This document shows, in pieces, positions 30,841 to 41,838 of a DNA stretch of 64,000 nucleotides (position 1 is the first letter of the stretch; each line of letters starts with the position of its first letter). Location of the stretch: positions 33,721,141 through 33,785,140 of the forward strand of contig JACGWO010000006.1 of NCBI GenBank assembly GCA_034509735.1, in the 5' to 3' direction. Below the pieces are notes generated by a model that searched no databases, was not told the origin of the DNA, and saw only the letters and a list, made by a program, of their open reading frames with translations. A program made the position numbers and the translations under genes. The DNA comes from Sesamum alatum (lineage: Eukaryota > Streptophyta > Magnoliopsida > Lamiales > Pedaliaceae).

Positions 30841-32640
30841 ATGGACACTCAAGGAAAAAGCTATGAAGACGGTGAATTCCAAAATTGCCACAACAAAGTC
30901 TTCAAGTTTCAAGTACTAAGAGTCTCGGTGTTACTACAAGGAGTATGTCGAAGAAACTTAAAGAACCTTCCCAGATGACTCCTCCATTGAGTCTGCTCAA
31001 AAGGATGGCTTCATACCTAGGCATGCAAGTGAATATGACGAAGATAAATCTCCTCCATCCTCTCCTCGCTGTGTGTCTAGCTACTCCTTCACAACGAATT
31101 GGCCCCGGTCATGGTGATGAATGCCACAACCTTAGAAGAGCAAATTGCAAGTCTGACAAGAACTATCGAAGGCGCCCCAAGCATGTCCAAGAGCAAGATG
31201 CCCAAATTGCTAGGTTGATCAACAAGCCAGACAACGTTGAGACAAGCCATACTCGGGGAAAACAAATTGAGGCTCACGATGAAGTGAAATATCCACAAAG
31301 AAGAATTACACCGAGAAAGATGAACCTGCAAAAGGGCTTCAAGTCTCGTCCAATTAACTTATCCCTGTGGACCAATTGAATAAATTCATCGAAGGGACCA
31401 TCAAGAGCAAGATTGAGGGAAGCTCAAGGTCATCATTTACCTACTCCAAGCCCTACAGTCCAAGAATTGACAGCTTGAAGATGCCGATGGGGCTACCAAC
31501 CACCGAAGTTCCAATAATTTGACGGCAAAGGCAACCCTAAGCAGCACGTCGCCCACTTCGTCGAAACGTGCAACAACGCTAGAACGTATGGAGATCACCT
31601 AGTCAAGTATTTGTCTGATCACTAAAAGGCAACGCATTTGATTGGTATACTGATTTGAAGGCCGGTTCGATTGATGGATGGGAACAGCTAGAGCAAGAGT
31701 TCCTCAATCGATTCTATAGCACTAGGCGGAGCATCAGCATGATTGAGCTTACAGATTCTTGCCACTGGAAGGACGAGCCAGTTATCGATTATATCAATAG
31801 GTGGAGGAATCTGAGCCTCAACTGCAAAGATCGATTATCTGAAGCTTCCGCCATTAAGATGTGCATTCAAGGGATGCATTGGGATCTTCAGTATATTCTT
31901 CAAGGAATTCTACCTAGATCATTTGAAGATTTAGCCACTCGAGCACATGATATGGAGTTGAGTATGGCAGCAAGTGGGGTAGAAGGGCCACCCATCCAGG
32001 AGCCCCGTAGAACCAAGGAAATGCAAAATCAAGAAAGGGGGCAAACCTTTTTCAAAATCTCCAAGCAAGGAATCGATGGCAGTGAATGTAGCACCACTCA
32101 AGCTTAGGAGCGCAACAAAAGACAGCATTACCCCGAAGCAAAATGCTCCTTATGAGAGACCGCAATGAAAGCTAACCTTGAAATAAATGCAAGCAAAAGC
32201 GATATCCTTTCCTTTATTCCGATGTCCCCGACATATTTGATGACTTGTTGGAGGCTAACCTCATCGAACTACCCGAAGGAAAACGACCTGAAGAAGCCGA
32301 ACGAACATATGACCCAAAATATTACAAGTACCATCGTTTAGTTGGGCATTCGATACAAGATTGCTTTATATTCAAAGACAAGGTTATGCAGTTAGCTCGC
32401 CGAGGTAAGATCGCTCTTGAAGAAGATACCGCAACAACAAATGTGACCTCGTTCAAGTGTGGGTCTTTCGACGGTGAAGCCTCCTGCAATACCACACACG
32501 AGAACGATACTATGATCAATGAGGACGCTCTGTCTGAAAAAGAAGATTCCTCTGATATTGACGAATGCATGTCCACCATTACTTTCACCGACGAAGATTT
32601 GCTTCTTGGGTCAAAACCTCATAACCGCCCCTTGTTCGTC
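30841..32640 (+). pseudogene. Gag of Gypsy-1, frameshifted
   Basis: The likely start is the ATG at 30841 (MDTQGK); the frame breaks after a few codons. Frame 30885-31379 gives a basic N-terminal part (TTRSMSKKLKEPS). Frame 31655-32107 gives the capsid core: [60 protein letters not shown]. The preceding FDGKGNPKQHVAHFVETCNN block lies at 31508-31600 with a stop. Frame 32245-32661 carries ELPEGKRPEEAERTYDPKYY, then KYHRLVGHSIQDCFIFKDKV (a degenerate knuckle-like region) and leads into protease. Gag would form the particle that packages element RNA. Stops and shifts make it non-functional. Confidence 0.88.
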
Positions 32641-32931
32641 GCTGGATATGCACGTGAATAAAAGTTGAACAAAATATTGATCGATGGAGGCTCTGCAGTC
32701 AATATCTTACCCCTACGAACCTTGAAAGACTTTAGGATCCCGATGGACGAGCTCACAAATAGCCGCCTCATGATTCAAGGCTTCAATCAAGGAGGACAAA
32801 GGGTTGTCAGCGTTATAAAGATGGAATTGTTAATGGACTTTGCCCTCAAAGAAACCAATAGAGGAAAAGAGACTTCGCCCTCAGAGAAACCAAAGTCACA
32901 TGAAGATCGAAGCATGAGGAGAAATAAGTAG
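32641..32931 (+). pseudogene. Aspartic protease region of Gypsy-1
   Basis: The frame 32665-32931 holds ILIDGGSAVNILPLRTL and [16 protein letters not shown]. The active-site triad reads DGG rather than D-S/T-G, the same as in Gypsy-2, so this may be the family form. A stop at 32659 separates it from the gag frame. The usual RPWLHE segment (seen in Gypsy-2 at 17100-17160) is missing, so a short internal deletion is likely. The enzyme would cut the Gag-Pol polyprotein. Confidence 0.75.
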
Positions 32932-32939
32932 CCCGCTAT

Positions 32940-33899
32940 CGAGGCCGAATTTTCGAAGAGTCTGACTTTACCATTGACTCAAGTCAACGCGAAGCATCCA
33001 TCGAAACTGCCACTCGAAGGATTTGTGTCCTCAACCCAAAAAGAAGAAGAAGGACATGAAGCATTGGCTATAAATGGAAAAGGGTATGATCCTAAGGCCT
33101 TCGAACTGCTTGTTAAAGCCGGATATAATCCACAAGAAAGATTAGCCCTTGGAAAGCTTCCTCCCGAAGCTACTAACAAAAAGCTCCATGACTCAACGCC
33201 ACCCAAGTGATGTTAAAGGAAAAAGGGCATGCAGTCCCAGATTCACGTGTGGGTCTTGGCTTTATCCCTCCTAAGCCTATCCGCATCGCCACAAAAAGGG
33301 TCAGCGGCAACCATGTCAGTGAAAGTCTCTCTTCAATAGAAGATGACCAAGGGAAAGAAAATCCACGAGAGTCTGTCTTCAACAGACTTGGCACACGTAA
33401 AAGAATGGTGCATAGAAAGACCAATAATCAATCTGTCTTTGATCTACTTGGTCCACGGAAAAAGAAAGATGTACCAAAAGAAAGCCATATCCAAGGCGGC
33501 TGCACAATTGAAGGAAAACGTCACATCCTCACAAAAACTTAGAAGTCCGATTCCTTCCAGAATGAGACACCACACAAATCTAGACATATCATGTGCAGAG
33601 TCTTGAAAGTTAAAGCAAAAACAATGGTCTTCACACAAGTTCAACTTGATGACGAGGATGATAGAGAAAGCATAGCATCATCCAATTATGTTAACGACAG
33701 TGCTGAAGAGGATATCGCCCAAGCTCATCACATAACCTTAATTGAAAATGAGGAGGTTGAAGAAGAAGATGCTGAAGACGCCCCTCTAGAACTTGAGGAA
33801 GGCGTTAAAACCACCATTGATGAGTTGAAAGAAGTCAATCTAGATGATGCCGAAGATTTCCGACCAATTTTACACAAGCGCCTCTCTAACCCCGAAAGA
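32940..33899 (+). pseudogene. Pro-RT linker of Gypsy-1
   Basis: Broken frames contain segments usual between protease and RT in these elements: INGKGYDPKAFELLVKAGYN with PQERLALGKLPPEA (32974-33210), LGFIPPKPIRIATKRVS (33207-33300), a twice-repeated VFNRLG-RKR motif, and a Glu/Asp-rich segment (33630-33860). No catalytic domain is assigned. Confidence 0.7.
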
Positions 33900-35120
33900 A
33901 GATGAGGCTTATGTCGTGCTGCTTCATGAGTACAAAGATGTGTTCACATGGTCCTACAAAAGAAATGCCCGGGCTAGACCCAAAAGTAGCTGTGCACCAC
34001 CTGTCGGTGAAGAAAGAGGCTCGTCCCGTCAAACAAGCCCAAAGGAGATTCCGACCTGAGCTAATCCCGCTAATTGAAGGTGAAGTAAATAAGCTTATCA
34101 AAGTCGGTTTCATTCGAGAAGTCAAGTACCCAAGGTGGATTTCCAGTATCGTCCCTGTGAGAAAGAAGAATGGACAAATTCGAGTATGCGCCAATTTTAG
34201 AGACTTGAATCACGGATGCCCCCAACGACGACTTTCCATTACCCCATTGTTGAATTGATGATAGACGCTACTACGAGTCATGAAGCTTTATCTTTCATGG
34301 ACGGGTCATCTGGATGTAATCAAATACGCATGGCGCTGGCAGACGAAGAATTGACGGCATTTCGCACTCCTAAAGGCATATATTGCTACAAGGTCATGCC
34401 TTTTGGATTAAAGAATGCCGGTGCTACATATCAAAGGGCAATGCAAAGATCTTCGACGACATGCTCCACAAAAATGTAGAATTGTATGTCAATGACCTGG
34501 TAGTGAAGTCAAAGAAAAACGAGGGGATCATCTTCACGACTTAAGGAAGGTCTTCGAACGTTTAAGGAGATACCAACTAAGAATGAATCCATCCAAATGT
34601 GCGTTTGGGGTGACATCCGAAAAGTTCCTTGGGTTCGTCGTCCGCCAACGGGGTATAGAAATTGAGCAAGCCAAGATCGATGCTATATTAAAATGTCGGA
34701 ACCTCGAAACATCCATGAGCTCAAGAGTTTGCAAGGAATGCTCGCGTATCTTTGGAGATTCATTTCAAATCTGGCAGGCTGTTGTCAACCATTCAGTCGC
34801 CTAATAAAGAAAGATGTGCCCTTCGAATGGGATGAGACTTGTGATAAAGTGTTCAGAAGCATAAAGTCCTACTTGATGAAGCCTCCGGTGTTGGTTGCAC
34901 CCGTCCCTGAACGCCTCTTAATTCTGTACGTCGCTGCTCAAGAGCACTCCGTGGTAATCTTACTTGCCCAGAAAAATAATGCGGAGAAAGAGAATGCTTT
35001 ATACTATTTAAGCAAAACGATGACACCAAACGAGCTCAATTATTCACCTATCGAAAAACTATGTTTGGCGCTCATCTTCACAATCCAGAAGTTAAAGCAT
35101 TACTTTTAGTCACATAGTGT
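33900..35120 (+). pseudogene. Reverse transcriptase and RNase H of Gypsy-1, catalytic site lost
   Basis: RT fingers are read at 33902-34258 (GLDPKVAVHHLSVKKEARPV, RRFRPELIPLIEGEVNKLI, GFIREVKYPRWISSIVPVRK). The palm follows at 34216-34479 (FMDGSSGCNQIRMALADEE, FRTPKGIYCYKVMPFGLKNA). The box that should be YVDD reads YVND, with Asn at 34491-34493, removing a metal-binding Asp, and lies after a frameshift. The thumb is read at 34583-34800 (MNPSKCAFGV, GFVVRQRGIEI). RNase H is at 34693-35109 (FEWDETCDKVFRSIKSYL, LLILYVAAQEHSVV, YYLSKTMTPNELNYSPIEKL). The enzyme would copy element RNA to DNA. At least three frameshifts or stops are present. Confidence 0.9.
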
Positions 35121-35836
35121 CCATCTGGTCTCAAAAGCAAAATCCTCTTAAAATATGTCATGGCAAAGCCAGTGTTGTCTGATAGACTCGCAAGATGGTA
35201 TCTTCAACCGCAACCATTCGAGATCACATACATTCCTCAAAAGGTTGTGAAAGGACAAGTCTTAGCAGACTTTCTAGCCGATCACCCCATGCCTGCCGAG
35301 TGGGAATTATCTGACGAATTGCCTGACAAAGATGTCCTTCTGATTGAAGTTACGCCCCCCTTGAAAATATACTTTGATGGAGCTGTCCATAGACAAGGAG
35401 CCGGGGCTGGAGTCGTCTTTGTCACATCTGAAGGGGAAGTCCTGCCTTATTCCTTCACTTTAACCTAGAACTATTCAAATAATATGACGGAATATCAAGC
35501 TTTAATCCTCGGATTGGAAATGGCAGTTGACATAAAGCAATGACACCTCAAAGTATACGGAGACTCTCAGTTAGTGATCAATCAGCTCCTTGGTCTCTAC
35601 GAAGTCAAAAAACCTAAGTTGCTTCCATACTATGACTACGCGAGAAGGCTGATAGGATGGCTAGGAGATGTAGAACTTGAGCACCTGCCGAGAAAGGATA
35701 ATAAACAAGCTGATGCGTTGGCCAAGCTTGCTTCAACCCTCTCGATGATCGATAATGAAACGCGCATACCAATATGTAAGAATTGGGTCATACCACCAGT
35801 CTTCAGTGATGATGAGAATGACACATTCCAAGAATA
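35121..35836 (+). pseudogene. Second (archaeal-type) RNase H domain of Gypsy-1
   Basis: The frame 35160-35468 (LSDRLARWYLQPQPFEITYI, then IYFDGAVHRQGAGAGVVFVT) ends at a TAG. The domain continues as NMTEYQALILGLEMA, VYGDSQLVINQLLG and a 3' frame with LPRKDNKQADALAKLA. The D-E-D pattern (FDG, TEYQAL, YGDSQL) is that of the extra RNase H found in Tat-group elements. In-frame stops at 35467 and 35542 break it. Confidence 0.85.
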
Positions 35837-35849
35837 AGAAAATCATGTT

Positions 35850-37123
35850 ATGGAAGTTTTCAAAATTGAAGAGGAAGATTGGCAACAACCACTCGTTGAT
35901 TACTTGAAGTACAAGAAGTTACCCGACGATCTACGACAAAGGGCCAAAATTTGGGGGCGGCGCGTCTCGCTTCATCTACTTCAAAGGCACGCTCTATAGA
36001 CGCTCTTTTGATGGTATTTTCTTACATTGCCTAAATGATGACGAGCAAGTACAAGCTATAGAAGAAGCCCAATCTGGAGTTTGCGGTGCCCACCAATCCG
36101 GACCAAAGCTGCACTTTCGTATAAAAAGAATGGGTTATTACTGGCCTATAATGGTTAAGGACTGCATGGACTATGCACAGAGATGTCAAGCCTGTCAAAT
36201 TCATACCAATCTTATCCACCAACCACCTGAGCCATTGCACCCTACCGTAGCTTCATGGCCCTTCGATGCTTGGGGTTTGGATGTCGTGGGACCTATGACC
36301 AAGTCCTCCGGTGGTCACTTATATATCTTGGCAGCAACTGACTACTTCTCTAAATGGGCTGAAGCAGTCCCCCTCAAAGAAGTGAAGAAAGAGAATGTTG
36401 TTGATTTCATTCGTACACACATCATATATCGCTACGGAGTGCCCAGGTATATCATCACTGATAATGAAAAACCCTTCTGTAAAGCTTGATAGACAAATTG
36501 TGTCAGAAGTTTGCATTCAAGCAGAGAAACTCTTCTATGTACTATGTCGTTGCCAACGGCCTTGCTAAAACTTTTAACAAAACTTTGTGCAGCCTATTAA
36601 AGAAAGTGGTGACCAAGTCAAAGCGGGATTGGCATGAGAGAATTGGAGAAGCTCTATGGGCATATAGAACCACTGTCAGAACACCTACGCAAGCAACTCC
36701 TTATGCCCTGGTTTATGGAGTTGAGGCAGCCCTCCCACTTGAGCAACAAATCCCTTCATTAAGGATGGCGATACAAGAAGGGCTTACTGAAGAAGAAAAC
36801 GCTCGAATACGGCTTAAAGAGCTAGAAGCTCTCGATGAGAAGAGGTTGGAAGCACAACAAAGGCTCGAGTGTTATCAAACTCGACTATCCAAAGCATTCA
36901 ATAAGAAGGTCCGCCTTCGCTCTTTTCAAGTTGGTGATCTAGTACTCGCAATGAAGAGGCCTATAATTACAACGCATCGAACGGAAAACAAGTTCTTGCC
37001 AAATGGGATGGTCCGTATGTTGTCAAAGAGTTCTACACAAATGGTGCATATAAGCTGGTTGCTAAAGACGGCTTAAGGATAGGCCCAATAAATGAAAAGT
37101 TCTTGAAGCGGTATTACGCCTGA
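35850..37123 (+). pseudogene. Integrase of Gypsy-1, catalytic Glu replaced
   Basis: The zinc-binding region (GVCGAHQSGPKLHFRIKRMG, YWPIMVKDCMDYAQRCQACQ) is followed by the core: FDAWGLDVVGPMTKSSGGHL with the first Asp, ATDYFSKWAEAVPLKEV, and RYIITDNEKPF with the second Asp. A stop after FCKA (36489) interrupts it. In frame 36486-37076 the third catalytic position reads NGLAKTFNKT, where Gypsy-2 keeps NGLAEAFNKT; this Glu-to-Lys change removes the DDE triad. The C-terminal part has WAYRTTVRTPTQATPYALVYG-type sequence and RSFQVGDLVLA, then a frameshift. The end is FLKRYYA and TGA at 37121-37123. Confidence 0.9.
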
Positions 37124-37520
37124 AAAAAAATAAAAAGAAGAAACAAAAATAACTCAAAAAAAAGAAAGAAAAGAAAAAGGAAAAAAATCTCCTGGCCCGC
37201 ATGAGTATAAACTGTGAACGGCCCTCCCCTCTCCAAATAAATATTTTGTACCCCCGAACTATGAATTGACTTAATCCTCTTGATGAGGTACGTAGGCAGC
37301 TTAGATATTCTAAGTTCAGTCATAACATTTAAATGAATTTTGTTTCTCATATGAAGTCATCGAGTTGGGAACTATTCAAACATGCTCAAGGATTGCAAGA
37401 TAGAAAGAAAAGGAAAGAAAAAACTTCTATTACGTAACCTCAAGGAAACATTAGAGTTCATGACATAGAACAAAGAAAAAGGGAATCAAATGCAAAAAAA
37501 CAAAAGGTCCTAAGCAAATC
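37124..37520. other. Spacer between pol and the PMD gene of Gypsy-1
   Basis: A-rich DNA with AAGAAGAAAC/AAAGAAAGAAAAG runs holds no gene. The converging ends of pol (plus) and the PMD gene (minus) flank it, so terminators for both transcripts may lie here. Confidence 0.5.
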
Positions 37521-40363
37521 TCAAGCAAAGGGACTCAAGTCCTTCAACCCTTCCTTGAGGGCTTCCAAATGTGTCCTTGAAGCCTCCAAACTCGCAACTA
37601 CTTCATAGTTGAGGGGGTGGTATTCTCAAGCGCTGCAATTTCCTCCACAATTTCACGAACTTCAACTTGGGCACTATGAAAAAGTTGATTTTCTTCCTTC
37701 AGAGTAGCACACAAGTTCTTCCTTTGCTCTTTTAAATCCGCAAGCTCCTTCTCAACACGCTTCAACTTGTCCGTAGTAGATTGGACCTTGGAAGCCCCTC
37801 CACTTTCTTTAGCGCGGGCCTCTTGAAGACGATCGTTGGCTTCTTTTAACTGCCGTTCGAAAAGATCTTTGGATAACCTTTCAGAAGACGACGGCCTCGC
37901 CTCATCATTTCAACGACCTTGGCAAAGAATGTGTTCGTCGATTCTTCCACGTTCGAGATGTCAAAATTCTGAAAGCTCTTCATAGATTCAAGAACGAAGT
38001 AAACGTCGTCTTTGATTGATGAGATGAAATCAATTGGAGTGTTTGATATTTTCACAAGAAGATCACTCCATAGCTTTTGAAGGAACTCCTTTTGATGATT
38101 AAGAACAAACCTCTCGCCTTCAAATACCGACACAGCGGCTTGGCGGGTTGTTTTCTCTTAAGCCCCATTCCAAGAGGACGGGTCGTAGCTAACAAGTTAG
38201 ACCCAAAAGTCGACCCTTGGCTCTCTTGGGAAGTTTAATCATCTTCAACGGCTAAGACTTCAGCTTTGAGCTACGATAATGCATCAACTAGAGTTAGAAA
38301 CAAAAGAAAAGCTTATCACCAAAAAAAAAAAAAAAGAAGAAGAAGAGGAATAAGAAAAAAATAACCTCCTTGACAAAGTTCAACATCGATGATTCATGAC
38401 TTGAGCCTTCATCATCAACGTCGATGTTTATGGGCTTCGAATCCCTCTTTGGCCTCTTCCAATGACGATCACGGTTGCTACTCCCACTTACTTCCAAGGA
38501 ACGAGGAGCACTTTGCTTCTTATTTACTTCAAGGGGTTCGACCACTTGAGAATTTCACTTGGGAGGGGAAGTAGCTGGCTCGCGAGCTTGATCTTGGGCG
38601 ACTCCTTCACCACACTTCTTCTCTTTTGGAGAAGCTTGACTTGGGCCTAAGGCAAGCAACTTCGACACATTTTCTTCAAAGTAGCCACCATGAACTCCGA
38701 GCCACCACCTTTTGTACGCCTCGGAGGAGAACTTCTTCATATTTGAGGGTATGGGAGGGAACAATACTTTTTCCATGGTCTTGGACAAAATGCACATGCG
38801 CCAATAATGGATTCCACCCTCTAAACAGGCTTTGCAAACTTCTTGCGAAAGAATCCCCGGCACTTCTTGGAAAAAAACCAAATTGACGACTAAATCGATG
38901 AGGACTATAGGGCTCAACAACGAAATGATCGCCTTGCCGCAAAGGAAGGTAGTTCGAACGGACGGTCATGAAATAGATTTCTTCAGATTCTGTGGCGTGC
39001 CCGTCTGTGAATGAAAAATCCTTGTCCCTCACAATCATGTTGCAAGTCCAAGAGATAAAGTCGCCTCTGTGTAGTCGTTTTCTCGCCTCTTGTGGATCGT
39101 AGTATTTTGCGCCTCATTCGCCTGAAAAGAGCATCATCTTGGGCCCACGAACGCTTTGCACAAGTTGATAATGAGTCTTGAAATAATAAGCTATCCAACT
39201 ATAAACAAAGTGAATCGGAAATGGAGAGTGTACGCGAGTTGGCCTTGGGGAGTTAGAAATCTTATTCAAACCTCTGTAAATGCTAGCCAAGATAGGAACT
39301 GCAAGGCCAATTCTTCGACCGACTATGACTGCCATAGCACTCACCACCTTGAAAACACTTGGGCGTATTAAACCAACGTCTTGAGTGGAAAGGGCAAAGG
39401 TACAAAGCCAACACGCCAAATACGCTGCCAAGAATGTCTCTTCCTTTGAACTCCCCTCGATACCGAGCCTCGAAAACAATGCCTCATCCGCCGTGGACCA
39501 CTTGCCATGTACCCCAAAGGTCCCCGAGGGGTTATTAGTTGACTTAGGACGAACGGCCTTCTTCTCTTTACACGGAGGTGGCTCGCAATATTTCGTCGCC
39601 CTTCTAAGCCAAAACTTGACCCATTTGTTGACAGGAACTTGAGAGGATTGACCATCGTTATTACTTTTTCGAAGCAAATGGTAAGCGTGGAGTAGGAATT
39701 TGCAAGAATGAGGCACAAGTCTCCGCCCTGTCTCATCAACCCCGTCAAGCTCCTTGGCACTTGGGACGACTTCGTCGTAAAGGAGTTCGGCCATAGGAAG
39801 TCCGACAAGGGTATGCACGTCCCACAACGAAATAGACAACTCTCCGAAGGACGTCAAAAGAGTGTTAGTAGATGGGCACCACACTTCGCAAAACGCCTTG
39901 ACAATGTCGGAATTGCGGTTGTAGGTAAATAGTGAGGCGTATACGGCATCATATACTTGGGTCGCGACTAGCTTGTCCCTGCACCGGCTGAGTACGTTTC
40001 TGTCCACTCCCAAAATCCTTTGATGAAGCGAAACTCGCCGACAAAGTTAGTGTTGTCGCCCCACTTGGCTTTCCCTTCAGTAATGCGGCGGCCTAACGTT
40101 GGTAGAAAGCTTGGTTCGTCGGAACAGAGGTGATGGGTTGCTTGCAAAGACCACACCTTGGAAGTCTTGCTCAATGAAACTTCTCGAGACCATTGTTCTG
40201 TGTGAGGTGGAGTCGTTAACCTTGGCCATTGCTTCACATACCGACCAATGAGAGGTGTGTGAGTCGTCAAAATCGTCCCTTTCTCTGTAAGTTGACTTTC
40301 ATCGTCAAGAGTTACTAAGTTCTGTTGACCGGAGGAAAAAGGCTCGTCTTTGAAGTAAACCAT
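37521..40363 (-). pseudogene. Plant mobile domain (PMD) cargo gene of Gypsy-1, antisense to gag-pol
   Basis: The start is the ATG at 40361-40363 (MVYFKDEPFSSG). The first frame covers W-REVSLSKTSKVWSLQATHH and GEFRFIKGFWEWTE. A frameshift near 40000 leads into the long frame to 39114 (299 codons) with YDAVYASLFTYNRN, ISLWDVHTLVGLPMAELLYD, ATKYCEPP, KWSTADEALFSRLG, FLAAYLACWLCTFAL, RRIGLAVPILASIYRGLNKI and SWIAYYFKTHYQLV: the PMD core (PF10536). Then come SNYLPLRQGDHFVVEPYSPH, a Ser/Lys/Arg-rich stretch with RHWKRPKRDS (possible nuclear signal), the intron at 38271-38365, and a C-terminal part with GERFVLNHQKEFLQKLWSDL and a coiled-coil-like tail ending DLSPFA, TGA at 37521. At least three breaks are present, including TAA after AVEDD. 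The family role in transposons is unknown; MAIL1/MAIN of Arabidopsis act in silencing. Confidence 0.82.
38271..38365 (-). other. Predicted intron in the Gypsy-1 PMD gene
   Basis: The minus-strand donor is GGAG|GTTATTTTT (38365) and the acceptor TTATCGTAG (ending 38271), 95 nt, T-rich. Splicing joins NFVKE to LKAEVLAVEDD in phase 0, matching the joined sequence in Gypsy-2. Because the gene is antisense to the element RNA, the intron reads CT...AC on the genomic RNA and would not be removed during retrotransposition. Confidence 0.65.
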
Positions 40364-41838
40364 GTCGCAACCTATCAAAACACAAAGAATAGATTTAATT
40401 GAGTTAGTGAAAAAAAAACTCAAATAAATCTATGACATACCATTGGTAAAGAACATGGGAATATGTCAAATAAAAATACAGTCAATATCAATTAAACATT
40501 GGCTATTAACTTCTTGAATACAAAGTCTATTTCCTAGTTTCTGCAGTATTGTGAAAAGATATGCTATGCCTTTTGACGGATCTTCCTCAAATAAACAAAC
40601 TGAAGCAAAGAAGGGGGAGGGAGAAGAGAAGATCTTTCTATTAGGATTCAGCTAAAACTTTTCTGAACATATTTGGCGTTGCATAGAAACAACACTATTG
40701 AAGATAATCCAAGTTGCCAAAGTTTTCTTCCCTAAAAAAAAGGAAAAATCTACTGATTTTGGTAAAGGAAACCTTTAATTTTCGCATAGCTGAAGCAAGA
40801 AGAAAAGAGATGGAATTGAGTCAGGTCGAAATCCACGTTGGAAGAGTTACGCCCAGCATCCCAATACGTGAAGCATGCTGATATGTAACAATTTGATAAT
40901 TCTTGGCTTTATCAAACCTTTGAATGCCTAATTCTCAATAGTAGGTTTTATCAAATAACAAGCTATCTTGAAGAAACCATCACAGTGCAGTACCTCATCA
41001 TTATTCTGTCATATTTGTTCACGATGAGCAAAAAAAACATTAGATCTCGAGCTGAAAATATTACCGAGACAAGCGGGTTGCAATTCGAGAAGGACTTGAA
41101 GTTGAAATTTTGTCGTCGAGCCGAAAGCTTCTCAACAAACTAAAAATTCTGGTTAAAAAAAATCTATTGAGGCATTATGACAAATAGTTTGTGGGCATAC
41201 TAGAAAATAGAAGAAAAAAAATATATTTGGCTATTGAAACATACCTCAAGGACGCAGCAAAAAAAAATTGTAGTCTGAATTGCTATTAGTCAAGCTCTTA
41301 TATAGCCGTCAGTTTCAGACATTGAGTCCAAATAAATTGGGTGATCCATACTCCTGATCAAATTCAACTTCTGAAACAAAGTGAACAATTTCGAGCCTGA
41401 GGTATTTTTGGTAACCTCGGCTGAACAGAAGGCTTCATCACCTTTTACCACAATTCCTCCATATTGAGTTCAAGTGGAATTGGAGTAATGGCTTTGTCAA
41501 ACCTTCGTCATGTCATGATTTCTTCAAAATCAGAATTCCAACTGAGATCCAACTTTGATACCAACAAAGATACTAATTATTGTAAAGCAATTGATGGCCA
41601 AGCAAAAAAATAGGTCTTTATTTGTGCTTAGAATTTTGATTATTAAAAGAACAAAAATGTTGTTGGTTTTACTAGGCCAAAACTCTCAAGCCGACAAAAA
41701 AGATTCAAGATACATTTCGGTCAAATAAGTCCCTAATTTGGATGACAATTTAAAATTGGTTCATATAATTCGCGACTCATTCACTTTGAAAATTATATTT
41801 TCAAGTATATGTTTGTGAACGAGTCTCGAGGGGGCATT
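40364..41838. other. Spacer between PMD gene and 3' LTR of Gypsy-1, with PPT
   Basis: No coding sequence could be supported. In PMD-gene sense this is the upstream region and must hold its promoter, if it has one. The last bases, CTCGAGGGGGCATT ahead of the LTR at 41839, form the polypurine tract that primes plus-strand DNA synthesis; the complementary sequence is also found beside the Gypsy-3 3' LTR. Confidence 0.6.

Noticed and set aside
37846..38133. Separate small gene (95 codons, minus)
   Set aside because: It is the C-terminal exon part of the Gypsy-1 PMD gene, not a gene of its own.
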